Assembly (NCBI GenBank): GCA_963798195.1
Contig: CAWCSF010000006.1
Span: forward strand, 248,001-312,000
Reading direction: 5' to 3'
Length of the DNA: 64,000 nucleotides
Source: CAVSRC01 sp963798195
Lineage (GTDB): Bacteria; Pseudomonadota; Alphaproteobacteria; Rhizobiales; Kaistiaceae
Shown: piece by piece, positions 1 through 9,665 of the stretch
Position numbering within the stretch: position 1 is the stretch's first letter
How the letters are laid out: every line of letters begins with the position of its first letter
Position numbers and translations under genes: made by a program
The notes under the pieces: model-generated
What the model was told of the DNA's origin: nothing
Database searches by the model: none
What the model saw: only the letters and a program-made list of their open reading frames with translations

Positions 1-354
1 CTGCCTCCTGCCGCGATGGGCCGCGATGAGACGCTGGGCATCGGCCTTGTGCACCGAGATCGGCTTCTCGACCATGACATGAAGTCCCTGCTTCAGCGCG
101 TCGATGCCGATGGTCGTGTGGAAGTAATGCGGCGCGGCTATCAGGATCGCGTCGATGGCGCCAGATCGGATCATCTCGGCGCTGTCACCGAACGTCCGAA
201 CGCCGGACATACCTTCGAACCGCGCCAACTTTTTCGCATCGACGTCGCAGACTGCGGTCAGTTGCAGCCGCGGGATCTTCCCACCGAGTATCTGGGTGGC
301 GTGGACGCCGCCCATGTTGCCAAGGCCGACGATACCGATTCTGACGTTCTTCAT
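1..354 (-). CDS. Gfo/Idh/MocA family oxidoreductase, N-terminal part
   Basis: The first 118 residues of a NAD(P)-dependent sugar or cyclitol dehydrogenase; the gene runs off the left edge of the window. The N-terminal Rossmann motif GIVGLGNMGGVH is at residues 7-18, an acidic pair CDVD near residue 37 suits NAD binding, and the family hallmark EKP is at residues 96-98. In this family that lysine is catalytic. The start is the ATG at 354, which places the nucleotide fold at the usual position. It lies downstream of the GMC oxidoreductase and its small subunit on the same strand, so it may belong to one sugar-oxidation operon. Substrate cannot be told because the C-terminal domain is outside the window. 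Confidence 0.85.
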   Translation of the reverse strand, partial: MKNVRIGIVGLGNMGGVHATQILGGKIPRLQLTAVCDVDAKKLARFEGMSGVRTFGDSAEMIRSGAIDAILIAAPHYFHTTIGIDALKQGLHVMVEKPISVHKADAQRLIAAHRGRRQ

Positions 355-412
355 GATGCGATTGCCTGTCCGCGCGTTGGAGAGTTCACTGTACATACGA
401 TCCTGCATCGCC

Positions 413-869
413 TCAGCCGTCCGGATTGACCGGGCGCCAGAACGGCGCGCGCTGCCGAACCGTATCGAGGATCGCTTCGTCGAAAGGCTCGAGCGGGAAA
501 CCTTCGGGCTGCAGCGGTCCGCTGCGCCAGCCGATGCGCCGATGCACATCTTCCTGCGCATAATACGCGAGGTACACCGCTCTTCAGAACCACAGCGAAA
601 TCTTTCGGCACGTCTCGCTCGATCCGACGCAGCGCAGCGTCCTGCGCATCGCCATCGAGTGCTGCGAAATCCAGTTTGCGAAAGCGTCGCCGAGAAACCG
701 CGTCAGGGACGCCCTATACGGTCATACTGCAACCGCGATGCGCGCGACCTCATTGGCGAGGCCCATGGCGCCGGCACCAAGCAGATCGTCGACCGGCGGC
801 ACCAGCCGATCCATCGCCGCGCTGCAGCATGTCGCGCTCCGCGTCCGTGGAGACGTCCCCGCTCGACAT
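413..869 (-). pseudogene. gluconate 2-dehydrogenase subunit 3-like protein, multiply disrupted
   Basis: Reading several frames together recovers a small-subunit sequence. It starts at the ATG at 869, two bases after the stop of the GMC gene, continues through MDRLVPPVDDLLGAG, then YRASLTRFLGDAFA, then KLDFAALDGDAQDAALRRIE, and ends with YLAYYAQEDVHRRIGW and FWRPVNPDG before the stop at 413-415. At least three frame changes (near 820, near 685, and at the CC at 577-578) and one in-frame stop (near 723) break it. In related bacteria this subunit accompanies a GMC flavoprotein as a membrane-associated sugar dehydrogenase. Family assignment rests on the tight position after the GMC gene and on the YYAQ...RRIGW-type C-terminus. 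With four lesions in 450 bases it is the best candidate here for real decay, though other single-base errors in the window mean poor sequence cannot be excluded. Confidence 0.6.
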
Positions 870-871
870 CC

Positions 872-2494
872 CTAGCCCCGCAGGTCCTGCCGCTTGTCGA
901 CGATGTAGTCGGCCGCGCGGAGCGCGATTGCCTGGATCGTCGGCGTCGGATTGACCGCACCCCCGGTCACGAAGACGCTGCCGTCGATAACGAAGAGATT
1001 GTCGGCATCATGCGCCTGACAATTGCCGTCGACCACCGAACGTTCGGGGTCTTCACCCATGCGCGCCGTGCCCATGAGGTGCCAGCCGCCGGTCGAAAGC
1101 ACCGGCGTCACCATGGTCCGGTGTGCGCCGGCCGCCTTGAGCACGCGTTCTGCATTGCGCGCGCCATGTTCGAGGATGCGCCGCGTGTTGTCCGACACGC
1201 GATACGTGATCCGCGGCGCCGGAATGCCGTTGGAGTCCGTCAAGTCCGGATCGAGGTCGACGCGGTTCGCCTCCTCCGGCAAATCCTCGGAGATCACGCA
1301 CAGCATGCTCGAACGGCCAAACCGCTCGGCGAAAGCAGCGTGGTGGCCCTGCCCCCACGGCACGCGCTCGATACCAAGCCCTGAAGCCGTCTCCGCCGGG
1401 CCGGTGCTGCGGTTCATCTGGTACGAATAGCCGCGCACGAAGCCGCGCTCCGGATCGGTCTCGTAGAATTCCTGCGACATGAGGATGTTCCCGAGAGCGC
1501 CCTTGAACGTCGTCGCGTCCGGACCGTCAAAGAAGCCGGACACCATTCCGTAGGGGTGAAACATCAGGTTCTTGCCGACCAGACCGCTGGAATTGGCAAG
1601 CCCGGCAGGATGCCGGTCGGATTTCGACACCAGAAGCATGCGCGGCGTGCCGACGCCGTTGCACGCAACGATCACCGCGCGGGCGGGCTGATGCTGCGTC
1701 GTACCCTCCGCATCGGTGTAGCGCGCGCCGGTGGCGCGGCCATCCGGACCGGTAGTGATCTCGAAGACGCGGGCGCCGGTGCGGATCTCGACACCGTTCT
1801 TCACGGCCTCCGGGAGGTACGTGACATCGGTCGATCCCTTGGCGCCGCGATAGCACCCTGTCCCGTTCGGGCCGCAATGGTTGCAGGCCTTCCGGCCGCG
1901 ATAGTCTCGTGAGTTGATGTAGGAGTCGGACGGCCACCAGTGCCAGCCGAGGCTATCGAAGCCGCGGGCCAGGCGCTCTCCATCCGGGCCGAGCGACAGC
2001 GGCGGCATGGGACGCGGCGAGCGCGGCGGATTTGCCGGATCGCCAGAGATACCGGAGCAGCCCATCCACGCGTCGTTCAGGTCGTAATACGCTGCGAGAT
2101 CATCGTACGTAATCGGCCAGTCATCGGCGACACCATCCAGCGTGCGGACGCGAAAGTCGGATGGGTGAAGCCGTGGCGCATGCGCCGTCCAGTGGATCGT
2201 GCTCCCGCCGACGGCATTGAACATCAGCGGCGTGATGGCCGAGGCCGCATTGTTGATCGGATAGTCCTCCGGCAACCCGCGTATGTTCGGATCGAACGCG
2301 TAGGTGGTTGCGCCGCGCAGCTCCCAATCGGCAAAGGCCGTGGGGTATTCGTTTGCCCGGTGCCAGCGCCCCTGTTCCAGGCAGACGACACGAAAGCCCG
2401 CCGCCGACAGTCGCCACGCCGCCGCGGCGCCGGACGCCCCCGTTCCAATGATCAGGATATCGACCGTCTCGGACGACGGACCTTGCCCGGACAC
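872..2494 (-). CDS. GMC family oxidoreductase (FAD-dependent sugar/alcohol dehydrogenase)
   Basis: A 540-residue flavoprotein of the glucose-methanol-choline family, probably the catalytic subunit of a gluconate-dehydrogenase-like complex. The FAD-binding motif IIGTGASGAAAAWRL lies near residues 16-30, followed by ...CLEQG; the C-terminal region holds GTARMGEDPERSVVDG and NPTPTIQAIALR, both typical of the family. The frame stays open upstream to 2680, but that extension is basic, low in hydrophobic residues and overlaps the lemA start on the other strand. I chose the GTG at 2494 because GGGAGG sits 10 bases before it and the flavin motif then falls near the N-terminus as in relatives. The broken small-subunit gene follows after two bases. 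No cytochrome c subunit is visible nearby. Confidence 0.85.
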   Translation of the reverse strand: MSGQGPSSETVDILIIGTGASGAAAAWRLSAAGFRVVCLEQGRWHRANEYPTAFADWELRGATTYAFDPNIRGLPEDYPINNAASAITPLMFNAVGGSTIHWTAHAPRLHPSDFRVRTLDGVADDWPITYDDLAAYYDLNDAWMGCSGISGDPANPPRSPRPMPPLSLGPDGERLARGFDSLGWHWWPSDSYINSRDYRGRKACNHCGPNGTGCYRGAKGSTDVTYLPEAVKNGVEIRTGARVFEITTGPDGRATGARYTDAEGTTQHQPARAVIVACNGVGTPRMLLVSKSDRHPAGLANSSGLVGKNLMFHPYGMVSGFFDGPDATTFKGALGNILMSQEFYETDPERGFVRGYSYQMNRSTGPAETASGLGIERVPWGQGHHAAFAERFGRSSMLCVISEDLPEEANRVDLDPDLTDSNGIPAPRITYRVSDNTRRILEHGARNAERVLKAAGAHRTMVTPVLSTGGWHLMGTARMGEDPERSVVDGNCQAHDADNLFVIDGSVFVTGGAVNPTPTIQAIALRAADYIVDKRQDLRG

Positions 2495-2504
2495 CAGCGA
2501 AACG

Positions 2505-2510
2505 CCTCCC
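2505..2510 (-). promoter_or_regulatory. ribosome binding site deciding the GMC oxidoreductase start
   Basis: GGGAGG on the minus strand, 10 bases before the GTG at 2494. It argues against the longer open frame reaching 2680. Confidence 0.55.
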
Positions 2511-2678
2511 AACGCTTTGGCCCGGCCGAGGCGACCGGTCGACCGTCGTTCGCGGCCTTCGGTCAGCAGTCTAGTGCCGTCCGCTCCGAAAGACGAACGG
2601 CACCGGAGTTCCGGGCCATCTTCTTCCCTTCCCCCCGCAAACCGGCGATAAAGCCGGGAAGCGGAGGGCACTGACGTC

Positions 2679-3239
2679 ATGGCGACTTGGATCGCGCTCG
2701 CAATCCTTGCGGCAGTTGCCGTCTACGGCGTGCTTCTCTTCAACCGACTGGTGCGGGCCCGCCAGATGGCCGCCGAAGGCTGGAGCGGCATCGACGTCCA
2801 GCTCAAGCGGCGCGCCGACCTCATTCCCAACCTCGTGGACACGGTGAAAGGCTACGCCGCGCACGAGCGCACGCTCTTTGCCGAAATTGCCCGCCTGCGC
2901 ACCGAGATCGCCAGGACGGACGCCAACGACGTCTCCGCCCGCGGCCAGTTGGAGGGCATGATGTCAGGCTCGCTCAAGCAATTGCTGGCGCTCGCCGAGG
3001 CCTACCCTGACCTCAAGGCCAGCCAGAGCTTCCGCGATCTGCAGACCAGCCTCGCCACCGTCGAGGACGAACTCCAGATGGCGCGGCGCTACTACAATGG
3101 CGCGGCGCGCAATCTGAACGTTCTTGTCGAGTCCTTTCCGAGCAACGTGTTGGCGGCAGCGTTCGCCTTCGACAAGCGCGACTATTTCGAGGTCGACGAG
3201 GCCGATCGCCGCTTGCCGGGCGTCGCCTTCGGCACGTGA
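2679..3239 (+). CDS. LemA family protein
   Basis: A 186-residue LemA protein. Residues 1-20 form one hydrophobic N-terminal membrane segment, after which the body is charged and helical, facing the periplasm by analogy with characterised LemA proteins. The diagnostic stretch NRLV...GWSGIDVQLKRRADLIPNLV...VKGYAAHE is present near residues 22-65. A GGAGGG precedes the ATG by ten bases. It is followed immediately by the DUF2207 membrane protein, a common pairing; the two probably act together in the envelope, but their biochemical role is not known. A second, different LemA gene lies at 25502-26068. Confidence 0.93.
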   Translation: MATWIALAILAAVAVYGVLLFNRLVRARQMAAEGWSGIDVQLKRRADLIPNLVDTVKGYAAHERTLFAEIARLRTEIARTDANDVSARGQLEGMMSGSLKQLLALAEAYPDLKASQSFRDLQTSLATVEDELQMARRYYNGAARNLNVLVESFPSNVLAAAFAFDKRDYFEVDEADRRLPGVAFGT

Positions 3240-3253
3240 CGGAGGGCCGCCGG

Positions 3254-5248
3254 ATGCCGACCCATCGCAATCTCCTCGCGCACTTCGGCGTATTTCTCGC
3301 CGTCGTCGTTCTGGCCTTCTCTGCGGCACGGCCGGCGCTTGCCGCGGAAGAGATCCTCGACTTCCTTTCGCATGTGATCGTGCGTCCCGACGGCGTTCTC
3401 GACGTTACCGAGAAGATCAAGGTCCGTGCCGAAGGCGACCAGATCAAGCGCGGCATCTACCGCGACTTTCCGCTGACCTTTGTCGATGGCGACGGCGGCA
3501 ACCATCAGGTCTCTTTCAAGCTGATCAGCGTCATGCGGGATGGAAAGCCAGAGCCGAACCACACCAACAAGAACACCCAGGGCGTTCGCATATATTTCGG
3601 TGAGCAGGACGTATTCCTGCGCCCCGGCGTCTACACCTATACGATCCACTACGAGACCGGCCGGCAGATTCGCTTTCTGCCCGACCACACCGAACTGTTC
3701 TGGAACGTTACCGGCAACGAATGGGCATTTCCGATCCTGCGGGCCGGCGGCCTGTTCGAACTGCCCCGCGGCGCCGCGCCGGTGCGATGGACAGCCTACA
3801 CCGGCCCGTACGGAGCGAAGGGAACGGATTTCACCGGAACCATCCTGGGCGACAACGCGCTCAGCGTTACGACGACGCAGACTTTGCCGCCGAACCAGGG
3901 CCTCTCCGTCGTCCTCCAGATACCGGACGGGCTCATTGCCGAACCGAGCGGCACCCAGGCGCTTTACTACTGGTTTCTCGACAACCGCCGCTTCGTCTTC
4001 GGCGGTCTGGGCTTGTTCGGCGTGCTCCTCTTCTACCTCGTCACCTGGTCGGCGGTCGGTCGCGATCCGCCGAAGGGCGTCATCATCCCGCTTTTCCATC
4101 CGCCACCGGGTATCTCGCCGGCGCTCGCCGGCTACGTGAACGACTGGGGCTGGGGCGGAGGATGGCGCACCTTCACGGCCGCGGCGATCTCCCTAGCGGT
4201 GAAGGGGCTGCTGATTTTCGACGATTCGGGCGCGGACATTGTCCTGAAACGAACGGAAAAGGGGCGCAGCATCCCGTCCGATCTGCCGCCGGGCGAAAAG
4301 TCGATCCTCAAATGGGTCAGCGGCCGCGGCGGGCACGTCACCATCAACAAGGATAGCGGCAAGAGCGTCGCTACCGCGCAAGGCGTGTTCCGTGAGAGCG
4401 TCGAGGCGGAGAACCACAACCGCTTCTTCCGCCGCAACGTCGGCTACGTCGTCGTCGGCGCCGGGCTCACCATCGCGGCGCTGGTCATCGTCCTGTTATT
4501 CGGCGGTCTCAACGAAGGCGAGATCGGCGCGCTGTTCGGCGTTGGCTTTGTCAGCGTGTTCCTCGGCTTCTTCATCGTGCCCGTCGTCCGTGCGCTCTTC
4601 GGCGCCCGTGGCGTCCAATCGGTCGTCGTGGCGGCGCTCAATATCGTCGTCCTCGTCGCCATCCTGGGTGGGATCGGCTCGACATTCATTTCGTCGTTCT
4701 CCCTGCCGGACGATTTCGCCAACTCCATCATGCCGGGTATTCTCGCCAACGCGTTTCCGTTCGTGCTGGTCGGTGGCTTCGCAGCGATGAACGGCCTGTT
4801 CTACTATCTGTTGCGCGCGCCGACCGCCGCCGGCCGCAAGGTCATGGACCAGATCGAGGGGCTCGAACTCTACATCCGCACCGCCGAGACGGCGCGACTG
4901 AACGCGGCGGGCGCACCCGATCTCGACGCTACCCAGTTCGAACGGCTGCTGCCCTACGCTATCGCGCTGAAGGCGGAGAAACCGTGGTCCGAGGCCTTCG
5001 CTGCCGCCTTCGCCCGCGCGAACCCGGGCCGGGCCATGGAAGTCGCCTACGCTCCGTCCTGGCACAACGGTGTCGGCTGGAGCGGTCACAGCTTCGGCAG
5101 TTCGCTCGCCTCGTCCGTCTCCGCGGCGCAGGGATCGTTCGCCAGCTCCCTGCCGGCGCCCTCTTCTTCGTCGTCGGGATTTTCCGGCGGTGGTGGTGGC
5201 GGGGGCTCAGGCGGGGGCGGGGGCGGCGGGGGCGGCGGCGGCTGGTAG
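3254..5248 (+). CDS. DUF2207 domain-containing membrane protein
   Basis: A 664-residue envelope protein. A signal peptide (residues 1 to about 31, ending ALAAEE) leads into a periplasmic DUF2207 domain with GIYRDFPLTF near residue 72, then a first membrane span near 250, a cytoplasmic stretch, several further spans around 390-520, and a tail made almost only of serine and glycine ending in a long glycine run and tryptophan. The ATG at 3254 is preferred because GGAGGG lies eight bases upstream; a GTG at 3236 overlapping the lemA stop would also be in frame. Translational coupling to lemA is likely. DUF2207/LemA pairs are widespread but have no settled function; the glycine-rich C-terminus is a family trait. 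Confidence 0.9.
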   Translation: MPTHRNLLAHFGVFLAVVVLAFSAARPALAAEEILDFLSHVIVRPDGVLDVTEKIKVRAEGDQIKRGIYRDFPLTFVDGDGGNHQVSFKLISVMRDGKPEPNHTNKNTQGVRIYFGEQDVFLRPGVYTYTIHYETGRQIRFLPDHTELFWNVTGNEWAFPILRAGGLFELPRGAAPVRWTAYTGPYGAKGTDFTGTILGDNALSVTTTQTLPPNQGLSVVLQIPDGLIAEPSGTQALYYWFLDNRRFVFGGLGLFGVLLFYLVTWSAVGRDPPKGVIIPLFHPPPGISPALAGYVNDWGWGGGWRTFTAAAISLAVKGLLIFDDSGADIVLKRTEKGRSIPSDLPPGEKSILKWVSGRGGHVTINKDSGKSVATAQGVFRESVEAENHNRFFRRNVGYVVVGAGLTIAALVIVLLFGGLNEGEIGALFGVGFVSVFLGFFIVPVVRALFGARGVQSVVVAALNIVVLVAILGGIGSTFISSFSLPDDFANSIMPGILANAFPFVLVGGFAAMNGLFYYLLRAPTAAGRKVMDQIEGLELYIRTAETARLNAAGAPDLDATQFERLLPYAIALKAEKPWSEAFAAAFARANPGRAMEVAYAPSWHNGVGWSGHSFGSSLASSVSAAQGSFASSLPAPSSSSSGFSGGGGGGGSGGGGGGGGGGGW

Positions 5249-5256
5249 CGCCGGCT

Positions 5257-7044
5257 TCAGTAGAGCCCCTCAAGCTCGGCGCCCCAACGCCGCAGGACCG
5301 CGTGACGGCGCGGCTTCATCGTCGGCGTCATCATGCCGTTCTCGATCGTGAACGGCTGGTCGGCGACGACGAAGCGCTTGACTCGCTCCGGCTGCGACAG
5401 CTTGCGGTTGGCCCTGTCGACAGCCTGACCGATCGCCGCGCGAAATTCCTTTTCGTTTGCCAGATCGGCGAGGATCGCCGGACGTCCCCTGCCCTTGGCC
5501 CAGGCCTTGATAAAATCGCCGGTCGGCACCACGACCGCAACGATATGTGGTCGCCCATCACCAGCCGCCATCGCGGCCTCGATTTCCGGCTCCAGAGCCA
5601 GCATCGCCTCGATCGCCTGCGGCGACAGCGTGTCGCCGGCCGAATTGACGATGATGTCCTTCTTGCGGTCGGTGATCTGGAGATAGCCGTCATGATCGAT
5701 GACGCCGATGTCGCCGGTATGCAGCCAGCCGTCGCGCATCACTTCGGCGGTGAGCTTCTTGAGGTTCCAGTAGCCGTCCATGAGCAGAGGTCCGCGCACG
5801 AGGATCTCGCCGTCGTCGGCAATGCGTACATCGACGTGCTTGAGGGGCGGACCGACCGTGCGGAGCTTCACGCGGCCGCAGCGATTGCAGCTGATCACCG
5901 GCGCCGATTCCGTCTGGCCGTAACCCTGAAGCAGCCGCAGACCAAGCGCCACGAAGAAGACGCCGACTTCGTAGTTGAGCGGCGCGCCCCCGGAGACCAG
6001 CGCCTTCAGCCGCCCGCCGAAGCGTGCGCGGAATTTGTCGCGGACCAGTCGCTCGACAACGCGATCGACGAGACGATCCCACGCCGTCATTGTCCCAGCT
6101 GCCTCGTAGCGCTTTCGCCCGAGATCGACCGCCGTCTGGAACAGCCGCGCTCGAAGGCCACCCTGCCGCATGACGCTCTTCAGTATGCGCTCGCGCATGA
6201 TGTCGTAGAGTCGCGGCACCGCCGTCATGATCGTCGGGCGCGCTTCCGGCAGGTTGGTCGTCAGCGTGTCGATGCGCTCGGCAAAATAGATCTGCGCTCC
6301 GATCGACACCGGGAACATCAGTCCGGCGGTGTGCTCGTAGGAATGCGAGAGCGGCAGGAACGACAGAAATACCTCGTCCTCAAGGCCAACCTCGTCGAGG
6401 ACATCGCTGGCGCCGACGCAATTCGCCATGATCGCGCGATGGCTGAGCATCACGCCCTTCGGCGCGCCGCCCGTACCTGAGGTGTAAATCAGGCAGGCAA
6501 GGGCATTTCGGTCGATCGCCATGGCGGTCTGCTGCGCGCCGCGGCCGCCGGCCGCGCCCTCGGCAAGCGCCGCGGTCCATGTGTCAATCGCCAGACGCTT
6601 GCTTGCGCTCCCGCCGATATCCTCGTCCATCGCGATCACGCGCTTCAGACTGCGGCCGCGCGTGGCCGCTTCGAGAAAGGGCTCCGCCAGCGCCGCGGTC
6701 GAGACGAACGCCATGGTCGCCCCGCTGTCGCGCAGAACGTGCTCGTGGTTGGCAACCGTGTTGGTCGTGTAGAGCGGCACGCTGACGCCGCCGGCGGCCA
6801 TGATGGCAAAATCGGCGATCGCCCAGCGCGGCGAATTGTTGGAGAGAAGCAGTACACGGTCGCCCGGCGCCAGTCCGTAGGCCTTCAGCGCCGCCGCCAG
6901 CGCTCCGACCTGATCGGCCACAACGCGCCAACTCAATGGCTGATAGGCGCCGTCATGCTTTTCCCAAAGGAAAGGCTGATCGCCCCGCTTTCCCGCCTGG
7001 CTCAGGAGCATTGCCACCAGGTTGGGCCAGTCGTCGATTTCCAT
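5257..7044 (-). CDS. AMP-dependent acyl-CoA synthetase (long-chain fatty acid--CoA ligase type)
   Basis: A 595-residue adenylate-forming enzyme that would activate a carboxylic acid with ATP and CoA. The motifs are in order: the phosphate loop YTSGTGGAPKGVMLSH (about residue 180), GYGQTESAPVIS, TGDIGVIDHDGYLQITDRKKD, and a C-terminal domain. Length and DRKKDIIV fit the FadD15-like long-chain group that also includes short C-terminal ends. I chose the ATG at 7044 (MEIDDWPNLV); the upstream open frame to 7422 is antisense to the transporter gene. Substrate chain length cannot be read from sequence. It converges with the DUF2207 gene, with only eight bases between the stops. Confidence 0.88.
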   Translation of the reverse strand: MEIDDWPNLVAMLLSQAGKRGDQPFLWEKHDGAYQPLSWRVVADQVGALAAALKAYGLAPGDRVLLLSNNSPRWAIADFAIMAAGGVSVPLYTTNTVANHEHVLRDSGATMAFVSTAALAEPFLEAATRGRSLKRVIAMDEDIGGSASKRLAIDTWTAALAEGAAGGRGAQQTAMAIDRNALACLIYTSGTGGAPKGVMLSHRAIMANCVGASDVLDEVGLEDEVFLSFLPLSHSYEHTAGLMFPVSIGAQIYFAERIDTLTTNLPEARPTIMTAVPRLYDIMRERILKSVMRQGGLRARLFQTAVDLGRKRYEAAGTMTAWDRLVDRVVERLVRDKFRARFGGRLKALVSGGAPLNYEVGVFFVALGLRLLQGYGQTESAPVISCNRCGRVKLRTVGPPLKHVDVRIADDGEILVRGPLLMDGYWNLKKLTAEVMRDGWLHTGDIGVIDHDGYLQITDRKKDIIVNSAGDTLSPQAIEAMLALEPEIEAAMAAGDGRPHIVAVVVPTGDFIKAWAKGRGRPAILADLANEKEFRAAIGQAVDRANRKLSQPERVKRFVVADQPFTIENGMMTPTMKPRRHAVLRRWGAELEGLY

Positions 7045-7109
7045 CGGCTGAACGGCCAATCCTCCCGCGCCAATGTTAACCGGCCGACCGGAGGTTAGCC
7101 AGCAACGGG

Positions 7110-8003
7110 TTACGTGCCGCGCTGGCTGCGGACAACCAGGAGTCCGGCAAAGATGATCAACGCAATGCCGGCGAGCGACAACCAGTCCGGAACTGCCCCG
7201 AAGACGGCAGCACCGAAGACCGTCGCGGCAATGATCTGCGTGTAACTGAAAGGCGCCAGCACGCCCGCGCCGGCATGGGTGAAGGCCTGGATTATCAGGA
7301 GCTGCGCACTGCCGAACAACACGCCGAGCGTCACCAGCAACGCCCACGCCGTCAGCGTAGTGGCCGGCCAATCCAGCACGGCAAAAGGCGTTGCCACGAC
7401 CGCGCCTACGGCCAGCGTCCATGCCAGCGTGGTATCGGCGCGCTCGCCCGTCGCCCCGAGGTGCCGGGTGAGCAGTTGCAGAATCGCGTAAAACAGCGCT
7501 GCGACGAGGGGAAAGACCACAGCGAGCGACAGGTTGCCGAATCCCGGCCGGGCGACCAGCAGCACGGCGGCAAAGCCAATCGCAACACCGATCCAGCTCA
7601 CCAGGCGCACGCGTTCACCGAGCATGGTGCCTGCCAGCGCGACCACGAGGAATGGCGCGGTGAACAGGATCACGGTCGCCTCCGCCAGCGGCAGGTAGCG
7701 CACCGCAAGAACCATGGTCACGCTCACGATCAGCGGCGTGAGCCCGCGCATGATCTGGAGCGCAGGCCGCTCGGTTTGGAAGAGGCTCGCCCACCGCGAC
7801 GGTTTCGCTGCCAGTATCAGCACCGGGAGCGCTAGCATGTAGCGCGCCCAGACGATCTGCCCGACCGACTGCGTCTCGGCGAGAACCTTGCTGACGCCAT
7901 CGACACAGGCGAACAGCGATGACGAGAGGACGACCAGGAAAATGCCCGTGAGTTGCTCGCTGAAGGTGCGAAGGTACCAGCGTGCCGGTTTCTCAGATTT
8001 CAA
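7110..8003 (-). CDS. DMT superfamily (EamA) transporter
   Basis: About 297 residues with ten predicted membrane spans in two EamA repeats; for example GIFLVVLSSSLFACVDGVSK at the N-terminus and LSLAGIALIIFAGLLVVRS at the C-terminus. Members export or import metabolites such as amino acids or amines; the substrate here is unknown. The assigned start is a TTG at 8003 (residues KSEKPARW follow) with no convincing Shine-Dalgarno, so the N-terminus is uncertain. It sits 65 bases upstream of the acyl-CoA ligase on the same strand and diverges from the formaldehyde dehydrogenase gene. Confidence 0.85.
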   Translation of the reverse strand: MKSEKPARWYLRTFSEQLTGIFLVVLSSSLFACVDGVSKVLAETQSVGQIVWARYMLALPVLILAAKPSRWASLFQTERPALQIMRGLTPLIVSVTMVLAVRYLPLAEATVILFTAPFLVVALAGTMLGERVRLVSWIGVAIGFAAVLLVARPGFGNLSLAVVFPLVAALFYAILQLLTRHLGATGERADTTLAWTLAVGAVVATPFAVLDWPATTLTAWALLVTLGVLFGSAQLLIIQAFTHAGAGVLAPFSYTQIIAATVFGAAVFGAVPDWLSLAGIALIIFAGLLVVRSQRGT

Positions 8004-8113
8004 GGAATGTTGCCTGTCGGGACGCCGTCGGCGCCGCTAGTATCGCGTTTCAAGCGTCGGCGCGGGATCGTTGCGCCCGGGAAATAGCATTATTGCAGGG
8101 AGGAGTCGCCGGA

Positions 8114-9234
<1,121 letters not shown>

Positions 9235-9241
<7 letters not shown>

Positions 9242-9540
9242 CGGCCGGGCCTCTCGTCGCGGCCGAATGCCTTGCGCAATTCATCCTTGGCCAACTCAAG
9301 TGTCTTCCGGCGCTTCGTCGGGAGATTCTTTCCGGCACGGTTGATGTAGAAGGTCAGCATCGACATCGCCGACCGGTAGGGCGAACTCTTCCGGCGCTTG
9401 CTATTCTCGGCCGAAGTCTTCAGCGACTGCGCTATCTGGCGTGGACTCCGTAGAGTGAAGACATCTTCCTTGAGATCAAGCGCATCGCTGTGCGCGGTGA
9501 CGTCCTGCGACCACCGCTTGCCGGAGTGTTGCTTCGCCAT
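9235..9540 (-). CDS. DUF3175 domain-containing protein
   Basis: A 101-residue basic cytoplasmic protein beginning MAKQHSGKRWSQDVTAHSDA, the signature of the DUF3175 family, which is common in Alphaproteobacteria. There is no membrane segment. The C-terminus is rich in lysine and arginine (TKRRKTLELAKDELRKAFGR), which could contact nucleic acid, but no function is known. The minus strand carries AGGAGGTGACAC just before the ATG, a strong ribosome binding site. Its last seven bases overlap the end of the convergent formaldehyde dehydrogenase gene. Confidence 0.85.
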
Positions 9541-9653
9541 GTGTCACCTCCTGGCCCGATAAACGTGGCCAGGGCCCGCCGGTTCCGCGAAGCGGATTGA
9601 CTCGCAGCGCGCCAATGTCGAGGCTCGGAACAGGCCTTGGAGGCCGTTGGAAC

Positions 9654-9657
9654 GGAG
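9654..9657 (+). promoter_or_regulatory. ribosome binding site deciding the M20 peptidase start
   Basis: GGAG eight bases before the GTG at 9666. The frame is open further upstream to 9597, but no better site precedes an earlier start codon. Confidence 0.45.
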
Positions 9658-9665
9658 TGCATGCC

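Noticed and set aside
4984..6480. A long plus-strand open frame across the end of the DUF2207 gene and the acyl-CoA ligase
   Set aside because: It is a shadow of the ligase on the minus strand, which carries all adenylation motifs.
9550..9573. CCTGGCC-N10-GGCCAGG hairpin just upstream of the DUF3175 gene
   Set aside because: A seven-base stem with a ten-base loop is expected by chance in DNA this rich in G and C, and there is no T-tract or regulator context.
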